Shown here: positions 1 through 7,800 of the stretch, in pieces
Layout: each line of letters begins with the position of its first letter
How positions within the stretch are numbered: the stretch's first letter is position 1
From: Bacteroidales bacterium
Lineage (GTDB): Bacteria > Bacteroidota > Bacteroidia > Bacteroidales > NBLH01
DNA: 11,163 nt
Direction of reading: 5' to 3'
Assembly (NCBI GenBank): GCA_029210905.1
Contig: JARGGF010000066.1
Coordinates: forward strand, 1-11,163
Program-made: the position numbers and the translations under genes
Notes under the pieces: model-generated
Databases searched by the model: none
The model's input: the letters and a program-made list of their open reading frames with translations, nothing else
What the model was told of the DNA's origin: nothing

Positions 1-189
1 TGTGTTGTATTGATAAGCCCACTCAAGAGTTTTGGCAACTCTTTGTGCTTCATTTTCAATCTCTTGAGGAAAAATAACTTTAAAATGTTCAGATTTAATA
101 TTTTTCCACAGAATATCAGGAGGATTTTGCTGGGCCCTGGCAAGAAAGATGGATAAAAACATTAGCAATAGAGTGAGGCTGCTTTTCAT
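1..189 (-). CDS. N-terminus of a secreted TolB-like/beta-propeller protein (cut by the left edge)
   Basis: Sixty-three codons are visible, reading from the ATG at 187-189 to the window edge without a stop. Residues 1-20 form a signal peptide (MKSS, then a hydrophobic run, ending in LARAQ), so the product is exported. The next segment contains WKNIKSEHFKVIFPQ and EAQRVAKTLE. From memory this matches the start of large (about 900-1000 residue) Bacteroidota envelope proteins annotated as TolB-like or PD40 beta-propeller proteins, which begin with 'W..I.TEHF.V.FP.G...EAQRVAN.LE'. The propeller itself lies outside the window, so its function cannot be checked here. A well-placed promoter lies upstream at 228-259. 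The gene is divergent from the membrane sensor at 570. The reading frame is secure; the family call is a recollection and is tentative. Confidence 0.6.
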   Translation of the reverse strand, partial: MKSSLTLLLMFLSIFLARAQQNPPDILWKNIKSEHFKVIFPQEIENEAQRVAKTLEWAYQYNT

Positions 190-227
190 AATAAACTATT
201 ATTATTTATAATTGAATGTAGATTATC

Positions 228-259
228 CAAAGATAAAAGATTCAAAGTTCATGACCAAT
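228..259 (-). promoter_or_regulatory. Bacteroidota-type promoter for the left-edge secreted protein
   Basis: On the minus strand ATTG (256-259) is followed after 20 bases by TATCTTTG (228-235). This is a full match to the Bacteroidota -7 element TAnnTTTG and to the TTG core of the -33 element, at normal spacing. Transcription would begin near 221, giving a leader of about 30 bases before the ATG at 189. Assigned by eye. Confidence 0.5.
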
Positions 260-439
260 AACTTGAATATTCTTTGTTGATCATCAAATCAAAGTTTTAT
301 TTATACATGCTGATAATTTTGGTAAAATATTGTGAGATGCACCTGAACATTCTGAAACATATTAGTCTTAAATTTTTCAAGCTTAATTAAAATTTCAATA
401 ACAATTCACTTTTTACTTATAACTTTATGGCTTGGGTAT

Positions 440-447
440 TATATTTG
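440..447 (+). promoter_or_regulatory. Possible -7 element for the membrane sensor gene
   Basis: TATATTTG matches TAnnTTTG exactly, but no TTG or TTTG stands 17-23 bases upstream, so only half of the promoter is convincing. If it is used, the sensor mRNA has a leader of about 115 bases. A second candidate, TTTG (454-457) followed after 19 bases by TAGTTTAT, has a good -33 box and a poor -7 box. Confidence 0.25.
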
Positions 448-569
448 TATTCCTTTGTTTAGACTAATTTTTTTTTTAGTTTATACATAATATTGTACTT
501 TTATCAAATAATATGTTAATTCTGAGACTTTTGCAAGCCCCGGAATTACAAAATTCGTGAACGTAGTAT

Positions 570-2894
570 ATGAAATTCAGGATACAGACCAAGCTTCTTG
601 TTTATATTTTAAGTACATCTTCGTTGATTTATTTATTGGCTTTCGGATATTTAAGTATTTCCGATTACAAGGCATCTACGGTTGAAGCTAAAAAGCTTAC
701 TGATACTTACGCTGAAAAGTATGCCAATAATATCATGAATGAATTAAACAGCGACTTATCAATAGCCAGAACGCTGGTACAATCTTTTTCGCAATATAAA
801 AGTTTTTATTCGGCCAATAAACAAACTATTTATTATGAGATGTTGAGAAATGTTCTGGAAAAAAACCCTCAGTTTCATAATGTTGCACTAAATTTTGAAT
901 TATCTGAAATTGATAAAAAGTACAACAAGGATTATGGGAGGCTCCGGTTTATTCTATATAAATCGAGTGGACTTATACTTACCATGATTGATACACTTGA
1001 GTTAGACGGCGACAATGTTGGCGGACCTTATTATGACATGAAAATAAACCCACGTGAAGAGTATTCTGAGCCCTATTTATTTTCTCCAACTGGCAGTAAT
1101 GTTGATCAAACGCTTGTTTCAAGCCTTTCAGTTCCAATTATGGACGAAAATCGCTATGTCGGTTTATTGCAATTTGATGTAAACCTGGAACGGTTTAAGG
1201 CAATGGTAAATGAAATTAGACCCTACCCAGGATCTCATGGTTTTTTACTTTCGAATAAAGGAGCGTATATCGCCATACCCGATGAAAATATTGTAGGTAA
1301 ATCTATAGAAAAAATGATTCCGGAAGAAAATCTGGAACAAAACATTATGGGAAACATCAGGGCAGGGAAAATCTTTTCCTATTTAAGAAACGAATCGGAT
1401 GAAAGCTCTAATTATGTAAGCTACTATCCCCTAAAATTTGGAAATGCACCGGCATACTGGTCATTGGGAATATCAGTACCTTACAAAGTAATGATACAAA
1501 AGGCCCAAAAGAATCTAAATTTTTCGATCTTAGTTGCCATTATCGGGTTCTTAATATTGGCACTGGTTATTTGGCTGATTTCCAGAGGAATATCAAAGCC
1601 TCTAATAAAAACTGCTGATACAATAAAAACAATTGCAAAAGGAAATATTTCTTCAAATCTGAAACTTCCCACCCGGGGACGTGATGAAATTACCGATATA
1701 AACAATTCTGTAAATACCCTGATTGATGGGCTGGAAAATAACCTGAAATTTGCACTTCAAATTGGCAGGGGAAATCTGGAATACAATTTTGAGCTAACCA
1801 GCAAAAATGATGTTTTGGGAAAAGCTTTGCTTGATATGAGAAAAAGTCTTAAACAAGCAGCAGCCGATGAAGATAATAGAAAAAAAATTGACCTTAAGCT
1901 AAATTGGGCAACAAAAGGATTTGCACAGTTTGGTGAATTAATGCGCGAAAATACAGATAAACTTTCAGAATTTTCCTATAATATTATCAGCAACCTGGTT
2001 CGTTATTTAAATGGAAGTCAGGGGGGTCTTTTTATTATTAACGATGCCAGAAAAGAAGATATTTTTGTTGAATTATCAGCAAGCTACGCCTATGACAGGA
2101 GAAAATACCTTGAAAAGAAGATTAAGATGGGAGTTGGTTTGGTTGGACGTTGTATTAATGAGATGGAAACCATCTATATGACTGATTTTCCGGATGACTA
2201 CATGAATATTTCTTCCGGGCTTGGTCAGGCTACCCCAAAATGTTTGCTATTAGTACCTATTGTTTTTAACCAGCAAGTATTTGGAGTAATTGAAATGGCT
2301 TCGTTTAGGGAGATGGAACAATACCAGATTGATTTTGTGGAACGAATTGGCGAAAGTATCGGGTCCACCATTTCAAATGTAAAAATGAACGAGCAAACGG
2401 CTACCTTACTTGCAGAATCAAAAATACAATCGGAAGAACTGGTTGCCCAGGAAGAAGAAATGAGGCAGAACCTGGAAGAAATGAAAGCTACCCAGGAAGA
2501 ACTAGAGCGAAAAGCGATGGATTATGAAGGCATTATTAATGCCCTGAATGCTGTTACGCTGGTTGCTGAATTTGACATGCAAGGCAGATTGATTGAAATA
2601 AACCGCGATTTCTTAAAACTTTTAAATAAATCAAAAGACGAGATGATTGGTACTTTCCAGGGAGCCTTTGCTGTAACCAAAGAAGACAGACGAAATGTGT
2701 TCAGGGATTTCTGGAACGATTTGCGGCGTGGAATGATTAAAAAAACAATACAGCACCTTGTGATAAAAGACAAAGATATCTGGCTTTCAGAAGCCTACAC
2801 TCCAATTTACGATAAAGATGGAAATCCGTATAAAGTGCTTAACATTTCTGTGGATATTACGGAATCTATGCAGCAAAATGTAATGGAGAATTAA
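570..2894 (+). CDS. Membrane sensor: Cache, double HAMP, GAF, coiled coil, PAS; no output domain
   Basis: The 774-residue protein has two membrane helices, at about 9-30 and 314-338. Between them is a periplasmic region of about 280 residues with double-Cache character, including a ligand-pocket-like stretch near 'YDMKINPREEYSEPYLF'. HAMP follows at about 339-392. A second HAMP-like repeat at about 393-430 contains IGRGNLEY and DVLGKALLDMRKSLK. A GAF domain covers about 455-595, then a glutamate-rich coiled coil at about 600-648 (EEEMRQNLEEM, ATQEELERK), and a PAS domain at about 650-768 ending in VDITE. The protein stops just after PAS. No histidine kinase, GGDEF, SpoIIE or chemoreceptor signalling domain is present, and no partner gene follows in the same direction. 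It probably binds a small extracellular ligand and signals through protein contacts; this is inference. The ATG at 570 places the first helix correctly and has no Shine-Dalgarno sequence. Confidence 0.85.
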   Translation: MKFRIQTKLLVYILSTSSLIYLLAFGYLSISDYKASTVEAKKLTDTYAEKYANNIMNELNSDLSIARTLVQSFSQYKSFYSANKQTIYYEMLRNVLEKNPQFHNVALNFELSEIDKKYNKDYGRLRFILYKSSGLILTMIDTLELDGDNVGGPYYDMKINPREEYSEPYLFSPTGSNVDQTLVSSLSVPIMDENRYVGLLQFDVNLERFKAMVNEIRPYPGSHGFLLSNKGAYIAIPDENIVGKSIEKMIPEENLEQNIMGNIRAGKIFSYLRNESDESSNYVSYYPLKFGNAPAYWSLGISVPYKVMIQKAQKNLNFSILVAIIGFLILALVIWLISRGISKPLIKTADTIKTIAKGNISSNLKLPTRGRDEITDINNSVNTLIDGLENNLKFALQIGRGNLEYNFELTSKNDVLGKALLDMRKSLKQAAADEDNRKKIDLKLNWATKGFAQFGELMRENTDKLSEFSYNIISNLVRYLNGSQGGLFIINDARKEDIFVELSASYAYDRRKYLEKKIKMGVGLVGRCINEMETIYMTDFPDDYMNISSGLGQATPKCLLLVPIVFNQQVFGVIEMASFREMEQYQIDFVERIGESIGSTISNVKMNEQTATLLAESKIQSEELVAQEEEMRQNLEEMKATQEELERKAMDYEGIINALNAVTLVAEFDMQGRLIEINRDFLKLLNKSKDEMIGTFQGAFAVTKEDRRNVFRDFWNDLRRGMIKKTIQHLVIKDKDIWLSEAYTPIYDKDGNPYKVLNISVDITESMQQNVMEN

Positions 2895-3057
2895 ATGGAG
2901 GTTAAATATACCATACAGTGCAATTTCATCATACGCTGATATTTTGATATTCTGTAATATAAATAAAATAATTCTCAGGCAGTAAGACTAACTTATTGAA
3001 AATCACTCAGGCTTTTAAAATAATTATTGATTACGCAGGAATTAATGTTTACATTTC

Positions 3058-3170
3058 GGGCTTTAGCTGCGCTGAGGCCCTCTGGGGTTTACCCTTAGAT
3101 TCTGCGGGCATTTCTATCCAGGGTTGCATTTCATTTTGCCCTGGACTTCCACAGATTGGCCTTTCAGGCC
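3058..3170 (+). repeat. Array of four consecutive hairpins, GC-richer than its surroundings (palindromic repeat or structured RNA)
   Basis: Four stem-loops lie in 113 bp. The first is GGGCTTTAGC-TGC-GCTGAGGCCC (3058-3080; 10 pairs, two G-T). The second is TCTGGGG-TTTAC-CCTTAGA (3081-3099; 7 pairs, two G-T). The third is CCAGGG...CCCTGG (3118-3144; 6 pairs). The fourth is GGCCT-TTC-AGGCC (3158-3170). G-T pairs are tolerated in RNA only when it is read from the plus strand. From memory, similar intergenic sequences recur in many Bacteroidota genomes and give spurious ORFs, in the manner of REP-like palindromic repeats. No RAYT/IS200-type transposase gene is in the window. Between the sensor stop and this element (2895-3057) I see only AT-rich non-coding sequence. 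Confidence 0.55.
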
Positions 3171-3193
3171 TGTTAGACTGAAACCCTAAATTT

Positions 3194-3234
3194 AAAAAAG
3201 CCGGAAGTTCAAATTGAATCCTCCAGCTTTTTTT
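3194..3234. terminator. Bidirectional intrinsic terminator between convergent genes
   Basis: AAAAAAGC on the left pairs with GCTTTTTT on the right. The pairing continues through GGA/TCC with small mismatches to an inner TTCAA-A-TTGAA stem. The run of A on one side and T on the other lets it work in both directions. It would end the plus-strand sensor transcript and the minus-strand lipoprotein transcript, whose stop codon is 27 bases away. Confidence 0.75.
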
Positions 3235-3260
3235 ATAATTGCTGTTATCCTGATATTTTT

Positions 3261-3764
3261 CTACTTATCCTCTTCTATTGGAAATTGATGAGTGTTAGCA
3301 AACTTTTCCTGAATGGCAATAAGATTATCAAGTTCCACATCAATTTTTTTATTCGCCTGTTCAATCAACTGCTCAAATTCCTCAACTTCCTTATCCCCAT
3401 ACTCTGATTCTGGCAGTTTTAAAAGCTCTATAATGCGTTTGTGCTGCACTTCCAAAATAGATTTGTAGGCATTAAATAATACCAAAGCACCATCTTTAAA
3501 ACTTGAATCATCAGCAAAAGGCTTTAGCTTTGTGGCGAAATCAATACCTTTTTGGATTTCTTTCATTGCTTCATTATAGGCCTGATCCATTTCTTTTGGG
3601 TCAAATTTATCGTAGGTATCAATCAGAGCTTCAATTTTTGCTGATATACTATCATCTTGTTCAATTATCTTGTCGTTATACTTTATTGCCTGTTCAACAG
3701 TGGGTCCACAGGAATTAAAAATAACAATAGAAATCAGTAAAAATGTAAAAGTAAATTTTCTCAT
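3261..3764 (-). CDS. Small helical lipoprotein of unknown function (paralogue of the next gene)
   Basis: The 167-residue protein starts with a lipoprotein signal: MRK, a hydrophobic stretch, then F-N-S-Cys19, so the mature form should be lipid-anchored at Cys19. The rest is charged and predicted mostly helical. Marked stretches are EQAIKYND (about 24-31), KFDPKEMD (about 53-60), SSFKDGALVLF, and HKRIIELLKLPESEYGDKEV (about 108-127). It is collinear with the 164-residue product of 4135-4629: a hand count gives about 76 identities in 140 gapless positions. It vaguely resembles proteins annotated 'LIC11966 family surface protein', a recollection I cannot verify. It has its own promoter (3931-3961) and shares the terminator at 3194-3234. 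No Shine-Dalgarno sequence precedes the ATG at 3764. The role is unknown; envelope location is the only firm inference. Confidence 0.8.
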   Translation of the reverse strand: MRKFTFTFLLISIVIFNSCGPTVEQAIKYNDKIIEQDDSISAKIEALIDTYDKFDPKEMDQAYNEAMKEIQKGIDFATKLKPFADDSSFKDGALVLFNAYKSILEVQHKRIIELLKLPESEYGDKEVEEFEQLIEQANKKIDVELDNLIAIQEKFANTHQFPIEEDK

Positions 3765-3930
3765 AAGTAATTATTTTAATGGTTAAAATAGTCAAATAAT
3801 ATTTGCCTGAGGCTATAAAAACACTTGCTAATAGAAATACAATTTTTATTAAGCATTTATTATCAATATCTTATAAAATTCATTAAGAATTATTTTTTAT
3901 TAAGAACAAGGCCAAATTGATAATATGATA

Positions 3931-3961
3931 CAAATATAGTAAAATGAACTATTTGCCAAAA
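3931..3961 (-). promoter_or_regulatory. Bacteroidota-type promoter for the downstream paralogue (lipoprotein)
   Basis: On the minus strand TTTTG (3957-3961) is followed after 18 bases by TATATTTG (3931-3938), an exact -7 match with a full TTTG -33 box. Transcription would begin near 3924, leaving an AT-rich leader of about 160 bases before the lipoprotein ATG at 3764. The lipoprotein can thus be expressed independently of its upstream paralogue. Confidence 0.5.
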
Positions 3962-4026
3962 GTTATAAAATCATTAGTTACTATTATTGTAGGACCTTGT
4001 TAATTTATAGCAATGAGCTTATTTTT

Positions 4027-4103
4027 GGTCATTGGTTATTGGTCATTAGTAATTAGTAATTAGTCATTGGTCATTAGTAATTAGTAATTAGTAATTAGTA
4101 ATT
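4027..4103. repeat. Heptanucleotide tandem array, 11 copies
   Basis: Eleven head-to-tail 7-mers of consensus RGTNATT fill exactly 77 bp. The forms are GGTCATT (three), GGTTATT (one), AGTCATT (one) and AGTAATT (six); the last four units are identical AGTAATT. The array is non-coding and lies just downstream of the 164-residue gene. Heptanucleotide intergenic arrays of this sort are known as STRRs in cyanobacteria, and similar-looking ones occur in Bacteroidota. The pattern of variants, pure at one end, suggests growth by slippage. Confidence 0.9.
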
Positions 4104-4125
4104 TGACAATTTGACAATTTGACCA
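4102..4125. repeat. Octanucleotide tandem array, 3 copies
   Basis: Two TTTGACAA units are followed by TTTGACCA, directly continuing the heptamer array, which it overlaps by two bases. The change of unit from 7 to 8 bp at this junction is abrupt. Confidence 0.85.
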
Positions 4126-4134
4126 GTGGCCTTG

Positions 4135-4629
4135 TTAATTTGAAATATCAAAATGGTGCTTTTTGGCAAAATCATTCTGAATTTGGATCAATTTGTTCAT
4201 CTCCTGTTCGTTTTTCTCATTAATCTTATTGATAAGCTCCTCATATTCAGCAACCTCTTTCTCACCATAACGAGTGTCTGGCAATTTTAATAATTCAATG
4301 ATTCTCTTGTGTTCAACATCAAGAAAAGACTTATATACTTTAAATAAATCAAGGGCACCGTCCCTAAAACTTGCGTCTGATTTAAAAGCAGTAAGTTTTT
4401 TTACAAAAATTATAGCATCCTGAACTTTTAGCAAAGCATCATTGTATGCTTTATCCATTTCTTTTGGATCAAATTTAGCATAAGATTCCATTAATGCTTC
4501 AAATGCAGTTATTACTTCATTGTTTTTGTCAATAATCGCATCATTGTATTTTATGGCTTCGTCAACATTCTGTGCTAAAACACAATTAATCAGTGACATA
4601 AATAACAATACCAGAAAATATTTTCTCAT
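4135..4629 (-). CDS. Small exported helical protein of unknown function (paralogue of the previous gene)
   Basis: The 164-residue protein has an N-terminal export signal: MRK, a hydrophobic stretch, then CVLAQ. The likely cut is signal peptidase I after Ala19. There is a cysteine (Cys16, in L-I-N-C), but Asn directly before it makes a poor lipobox, so a lipid anchor is doubtful here, unlike in the paralogue. The mature part carries the same marks as its neighbour: DEAIKYND, KFDPKEMD, SFRDGALDLF, and HKRIIELLKLP followed by YGEKEV. The two are collinear without gaps. The start codon is preceded by GAGGAG only three bases away, an uncommon Shine-Dalgarno-like sequence for this phylum and closer than optimal. 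It is divergent from the GH3/beta-lactamase gene at 4864. No function can be assigned; a tandem duplication followed by a change of anchoring is the likely history. Confidence 0.8.
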   Translation of the reverse strand: MRKYFLVLLFMSLINCVLAQNVDEAIKYNDAIIDKNNEVITAFEALMESYAKFDPKEMDKAYNDALLKVQDAIIFVKKLTAFKSDASFRDGALDLFKVYKSFLDVEHKRIIELLKLPDTRYGEKEVAEYEELINKINEKNEQEMNKLIQIQNDFAKKHHFDISN

Positions 4630-4863
4630 ATACTCCTCATTTTTTTTAGTTTATGCAATATACGACAAAACAAAAAATAATGATTTTGTTATTTCAATTT
4701 CTTATTCACATAATTTTACAAATTTATTCTAAAGCCCGCAATATAATTTGTATATTTAATAAAGTAAAACATAATTGATTCATCAATAATTATTGATTCT
4801 TTGTCATTAAAGTTTAGAAATGATTTTCCTGAAAACTAATTTTATTGAAATTATGAATGTATT

Positions 4864-7800
4864 ATGAGCAATAAAAAAACCTATTCCTTCCTGCTTAAAT
4901 TTGCTGCCGCCGTAATTATTTTTCTGGGAATCAGCTATATAGTTAATAGTTTAATGGAAAAGAGTGTTGTGATAGAAGAAAGTACCATTCCATTTTTACA
5001 AATACCTGATAATAAGATTGATTCAGTAATTTCATTGCTAAGCCTGGATGAAAAGTTAAATTTATTGGTGATAACCAAATTTGAACATGTTCCAGATTCA
5101 ATACATAATAATAGTCAAAGTGGGGATAATTTTGAAAATATTGACAGCACAGGTTCGGCAGCAGAAAATTCCAGGTATCTGTCGCCGTCCATTGTTGAAA
5201 TTCCTAACTATTCCAATTTAAATGCCATTACAGACACCACATTTATTAAAAGATATATAGAAAGTACCTTGCAAACGGCTGAGACAACAGCAAAAAATTG
5301 GCAATTTATCCCATTTAGACTGGCTGATTTGAATGGAAGTTCAGATTCAAGTTTTATGCAATTCTACAACTACAGGTTAAATTTTTACCAAAAAATATTC
5401 CGGACTAAGCACAGCCTAATGGGCATTAAAATAAAACCGGAGCATTATAAAATATTAGATTCACTCAAAAACGATTCCAACCACATTGTTGCTAACTATT
5501 TACAAAAATTAAAAAATAATATAGATTTTGTTTATTTTGACTCAAAACCAGAAACAGAAATACTGCATGATTTTCAGGGAATGATTATTTCACAAATTCC
5601 TGTTGAACAAGAATTTAACAACGAATTGGTGCAAGAGCTGATAGAAAGCCCGGTGGATATTTTTATCACCCAACAAAATGATACAGAAATATTTAAATTA
5701 AAAATTAAAAGCTTATTAAAAGCAAACCTGTTAGATGAGGGTTTATTAAATATTAAATTAAGAAAAATAATAAAAGCGTACATTTGGTCGCAACAAAAAT
5801 CAAGTGATAAAAAAGAAGATCAGATTTTAAGCCGTCAACTATTAAATCAGCAACTTACAGAAAAATCAATTTGTTTGTTGAACAATCCCAATGGCTTGTT
5901 ACCGATAAAATACATCAATAGTATTCCTTTTTATGTAGTTTGGATAAATCACAAGGTTAATAACACCTTTGATGATTTTGTCAATAAATACGCTACTGTT
6001 GGCAGCCTGCTATTTAAAGAAAATGAAAACAATTGGTCTGGTAAATTGCAATATCAACAAAAAAAAGGTATCATTATTTATGTTTTGGATTCGCTTTTAA
6101 CTGACACTGCAGAGCTGCGGCAATTCGAAACACTCAAGCAAGGAATGAGGTCTGCAAATTCAATAATTGTAAATTTCTCTAAATGCCAGAACCTTAACTA
6201 CATACCAGATAGTCTGGCGTGCATACAATTACACTCAACATCCGAAACCGATTACAAATTTGCCGCACAGGCAATTTTTGGGGGCATTGCTTTAGAAGGG
6301 CAATTGGGCCTTGAAACAAATCAAAAATATCGCTTTGATAAAAAAGAAACCACTTTAAAAACCCGATTAAAATACACAATACCAGAAGATGCTGGTTTAG
6401 ATCCTGAAAAACTCAAACAAGTAGAGAAAATAGCTATTGAGGGTATTAGTTCCGGTGCCTATCCAGGTTGCCAGGTTTTTGTTGCAAAGGAAGGAAAAGT
6501 AGTTATAGATAAAAGTTTTGGTTATCATACCTATGCCCGCCAAATCAGCGTTAAGGAAAACGATGTTTATGATCTTGCTTCGGTCACTAAAATTGCTGCT
6601 ACCACAATAGCTGCAATGAAAATGATTGGTGATGGAAAAATGAACCTCAATGATAAATTAGGGAAATTTTTCAAAAACACTAATATTGATTACACCAGGA
6701 TAAAACCTGATACTGTGGTAAAAATTGATACCTTCTACACATCATCCATTGAGAACTGGAAAACTTTCCTAAAACAAAATGATACCTTAAATATCAACGA
6801 TAGCAGTTTTATTACCACTGAAACAATTATTACTAAATTAACCCCAAGCCGTAACATATTTAAAGTACCATTGATTGATTTATTGCAGCATAAATCCGGA
6901 ATTGTTCCGGCCATGCCGGTGTTCAGATATATGTATTATAAGGCTTACTATATTAAACAATTAAAGGAAAAACTAGCCTCAATACATGGAAAAACCGGGC
7001 CGGTATTTGACTACCGCAGCTTTGACCTGCCTGAAACATTCCCTGATAACACCAATTTGCCCGACAGCCTGAAACAAAAAATAAAAGAAGGTTTTAAAAA
7101 ACAACATACAGAATATTTTTCAAAAACCTACAAAAAGGACAGTAGCGACATAAAATTAACCGAAAGTTTGTACTTAAAAAACAGGTATTTTGATACCATT
7201 TGGCGCGACACCAAACAATTGCCGGTATTTTCTAGAAAAGTATATCAATACAGCGATGTAAATATTATTTTGCTGCAAATGGCTATAGACTCGTTAAACA
7301 AAAAACCAATAGATGAATACCTTAAAAAAAATATCTACAACCAGCTAGGTTTGAAAACCATAACCTATTTGCCATTAAGATATTACGGAAAACATAAAAT
7401 TGTTCCAACCGAGATAGACAGAAGCTGGCGTTATGGACTGCTGCACGGTTATGTTCATGATCCATCAGCAGCACTTCTGGGTGGAATGGTCGGAAATGCA
7501 GGTCTGTATTCTAATGCACATGATTTGGGAGTATTGTTTCAAATGATATTAAATAAAGGGACCTATGGCAATGTAAATTTTATCAGACCAGCAATAATTG
7601 ATTTATTTACAAAAAGGCGCGATGATACCCAGCGTGGACTCGGTTTTGATATGCCCAACCGAAAAGCGGTTGTAGGTACAAAAGCCTCAAAAAAATCCTA
7701 TGGCCATTCCGGCTACACAGGCACCTGCCTTTGGGTAGACCCGGAAAATGAAATTGTTTTTGTATTTCTATCCAATAGAAACCACCCCGATCCGAAGAAT

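Larger units (their letters stand above)
190..569. other. Divergent intergenic region, 380 bp
   Basis: This AT-rich spacer separates two divergently transcribed genes. The only signals I can support are the minus-strand promoter at 228-259 and a possible plus-strand -7 box at 440-447. No ORF with coding character, RNA gene or long repeat is seen. A small palindrome (GAATT-ACAA-AATTC, around 543-556) lies just ahead of the sensor start and may be chance. Confidence 0.5.
3995..4141. repeat. 12-bp direct repeat flanking the short tandem arrays
   Basis: CCTTGTTAATTT occurs at 3995-4006 and again at 4130-4141, bracketing 123 bp that consist mostly of the heptamer and octamer arrays. The right copy includes the stop codon of the 164-residue gene (4135-4137). 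The left copy therefore looks like a duplicate of that gene's last bases. It resembles the duplication left by an insertion or by slippage repair, but chance in AT-rich DNA cannot be excluded. Confidence 0.5.

Noticed and set aside
2996..3181. 61-codon plus-strand ORF
   Set aside because: It runs through the hairpin array, has a biased composition dictated by the palindromes and has no recognisable domain. The palindromes explain the open frame better than coding does.
4027..4125. CRISPR-like array
   Set aside because: The units are 7 and 8 bp, with no spacers between them and no cas genes nearby.
4740..4863. Promoter for the GH3/beta-lactamase gene
   Set aside because: Several TAnnTTTA-like boxes are present but none has a TTG at 17-23 bases, so no single site can be chosen.
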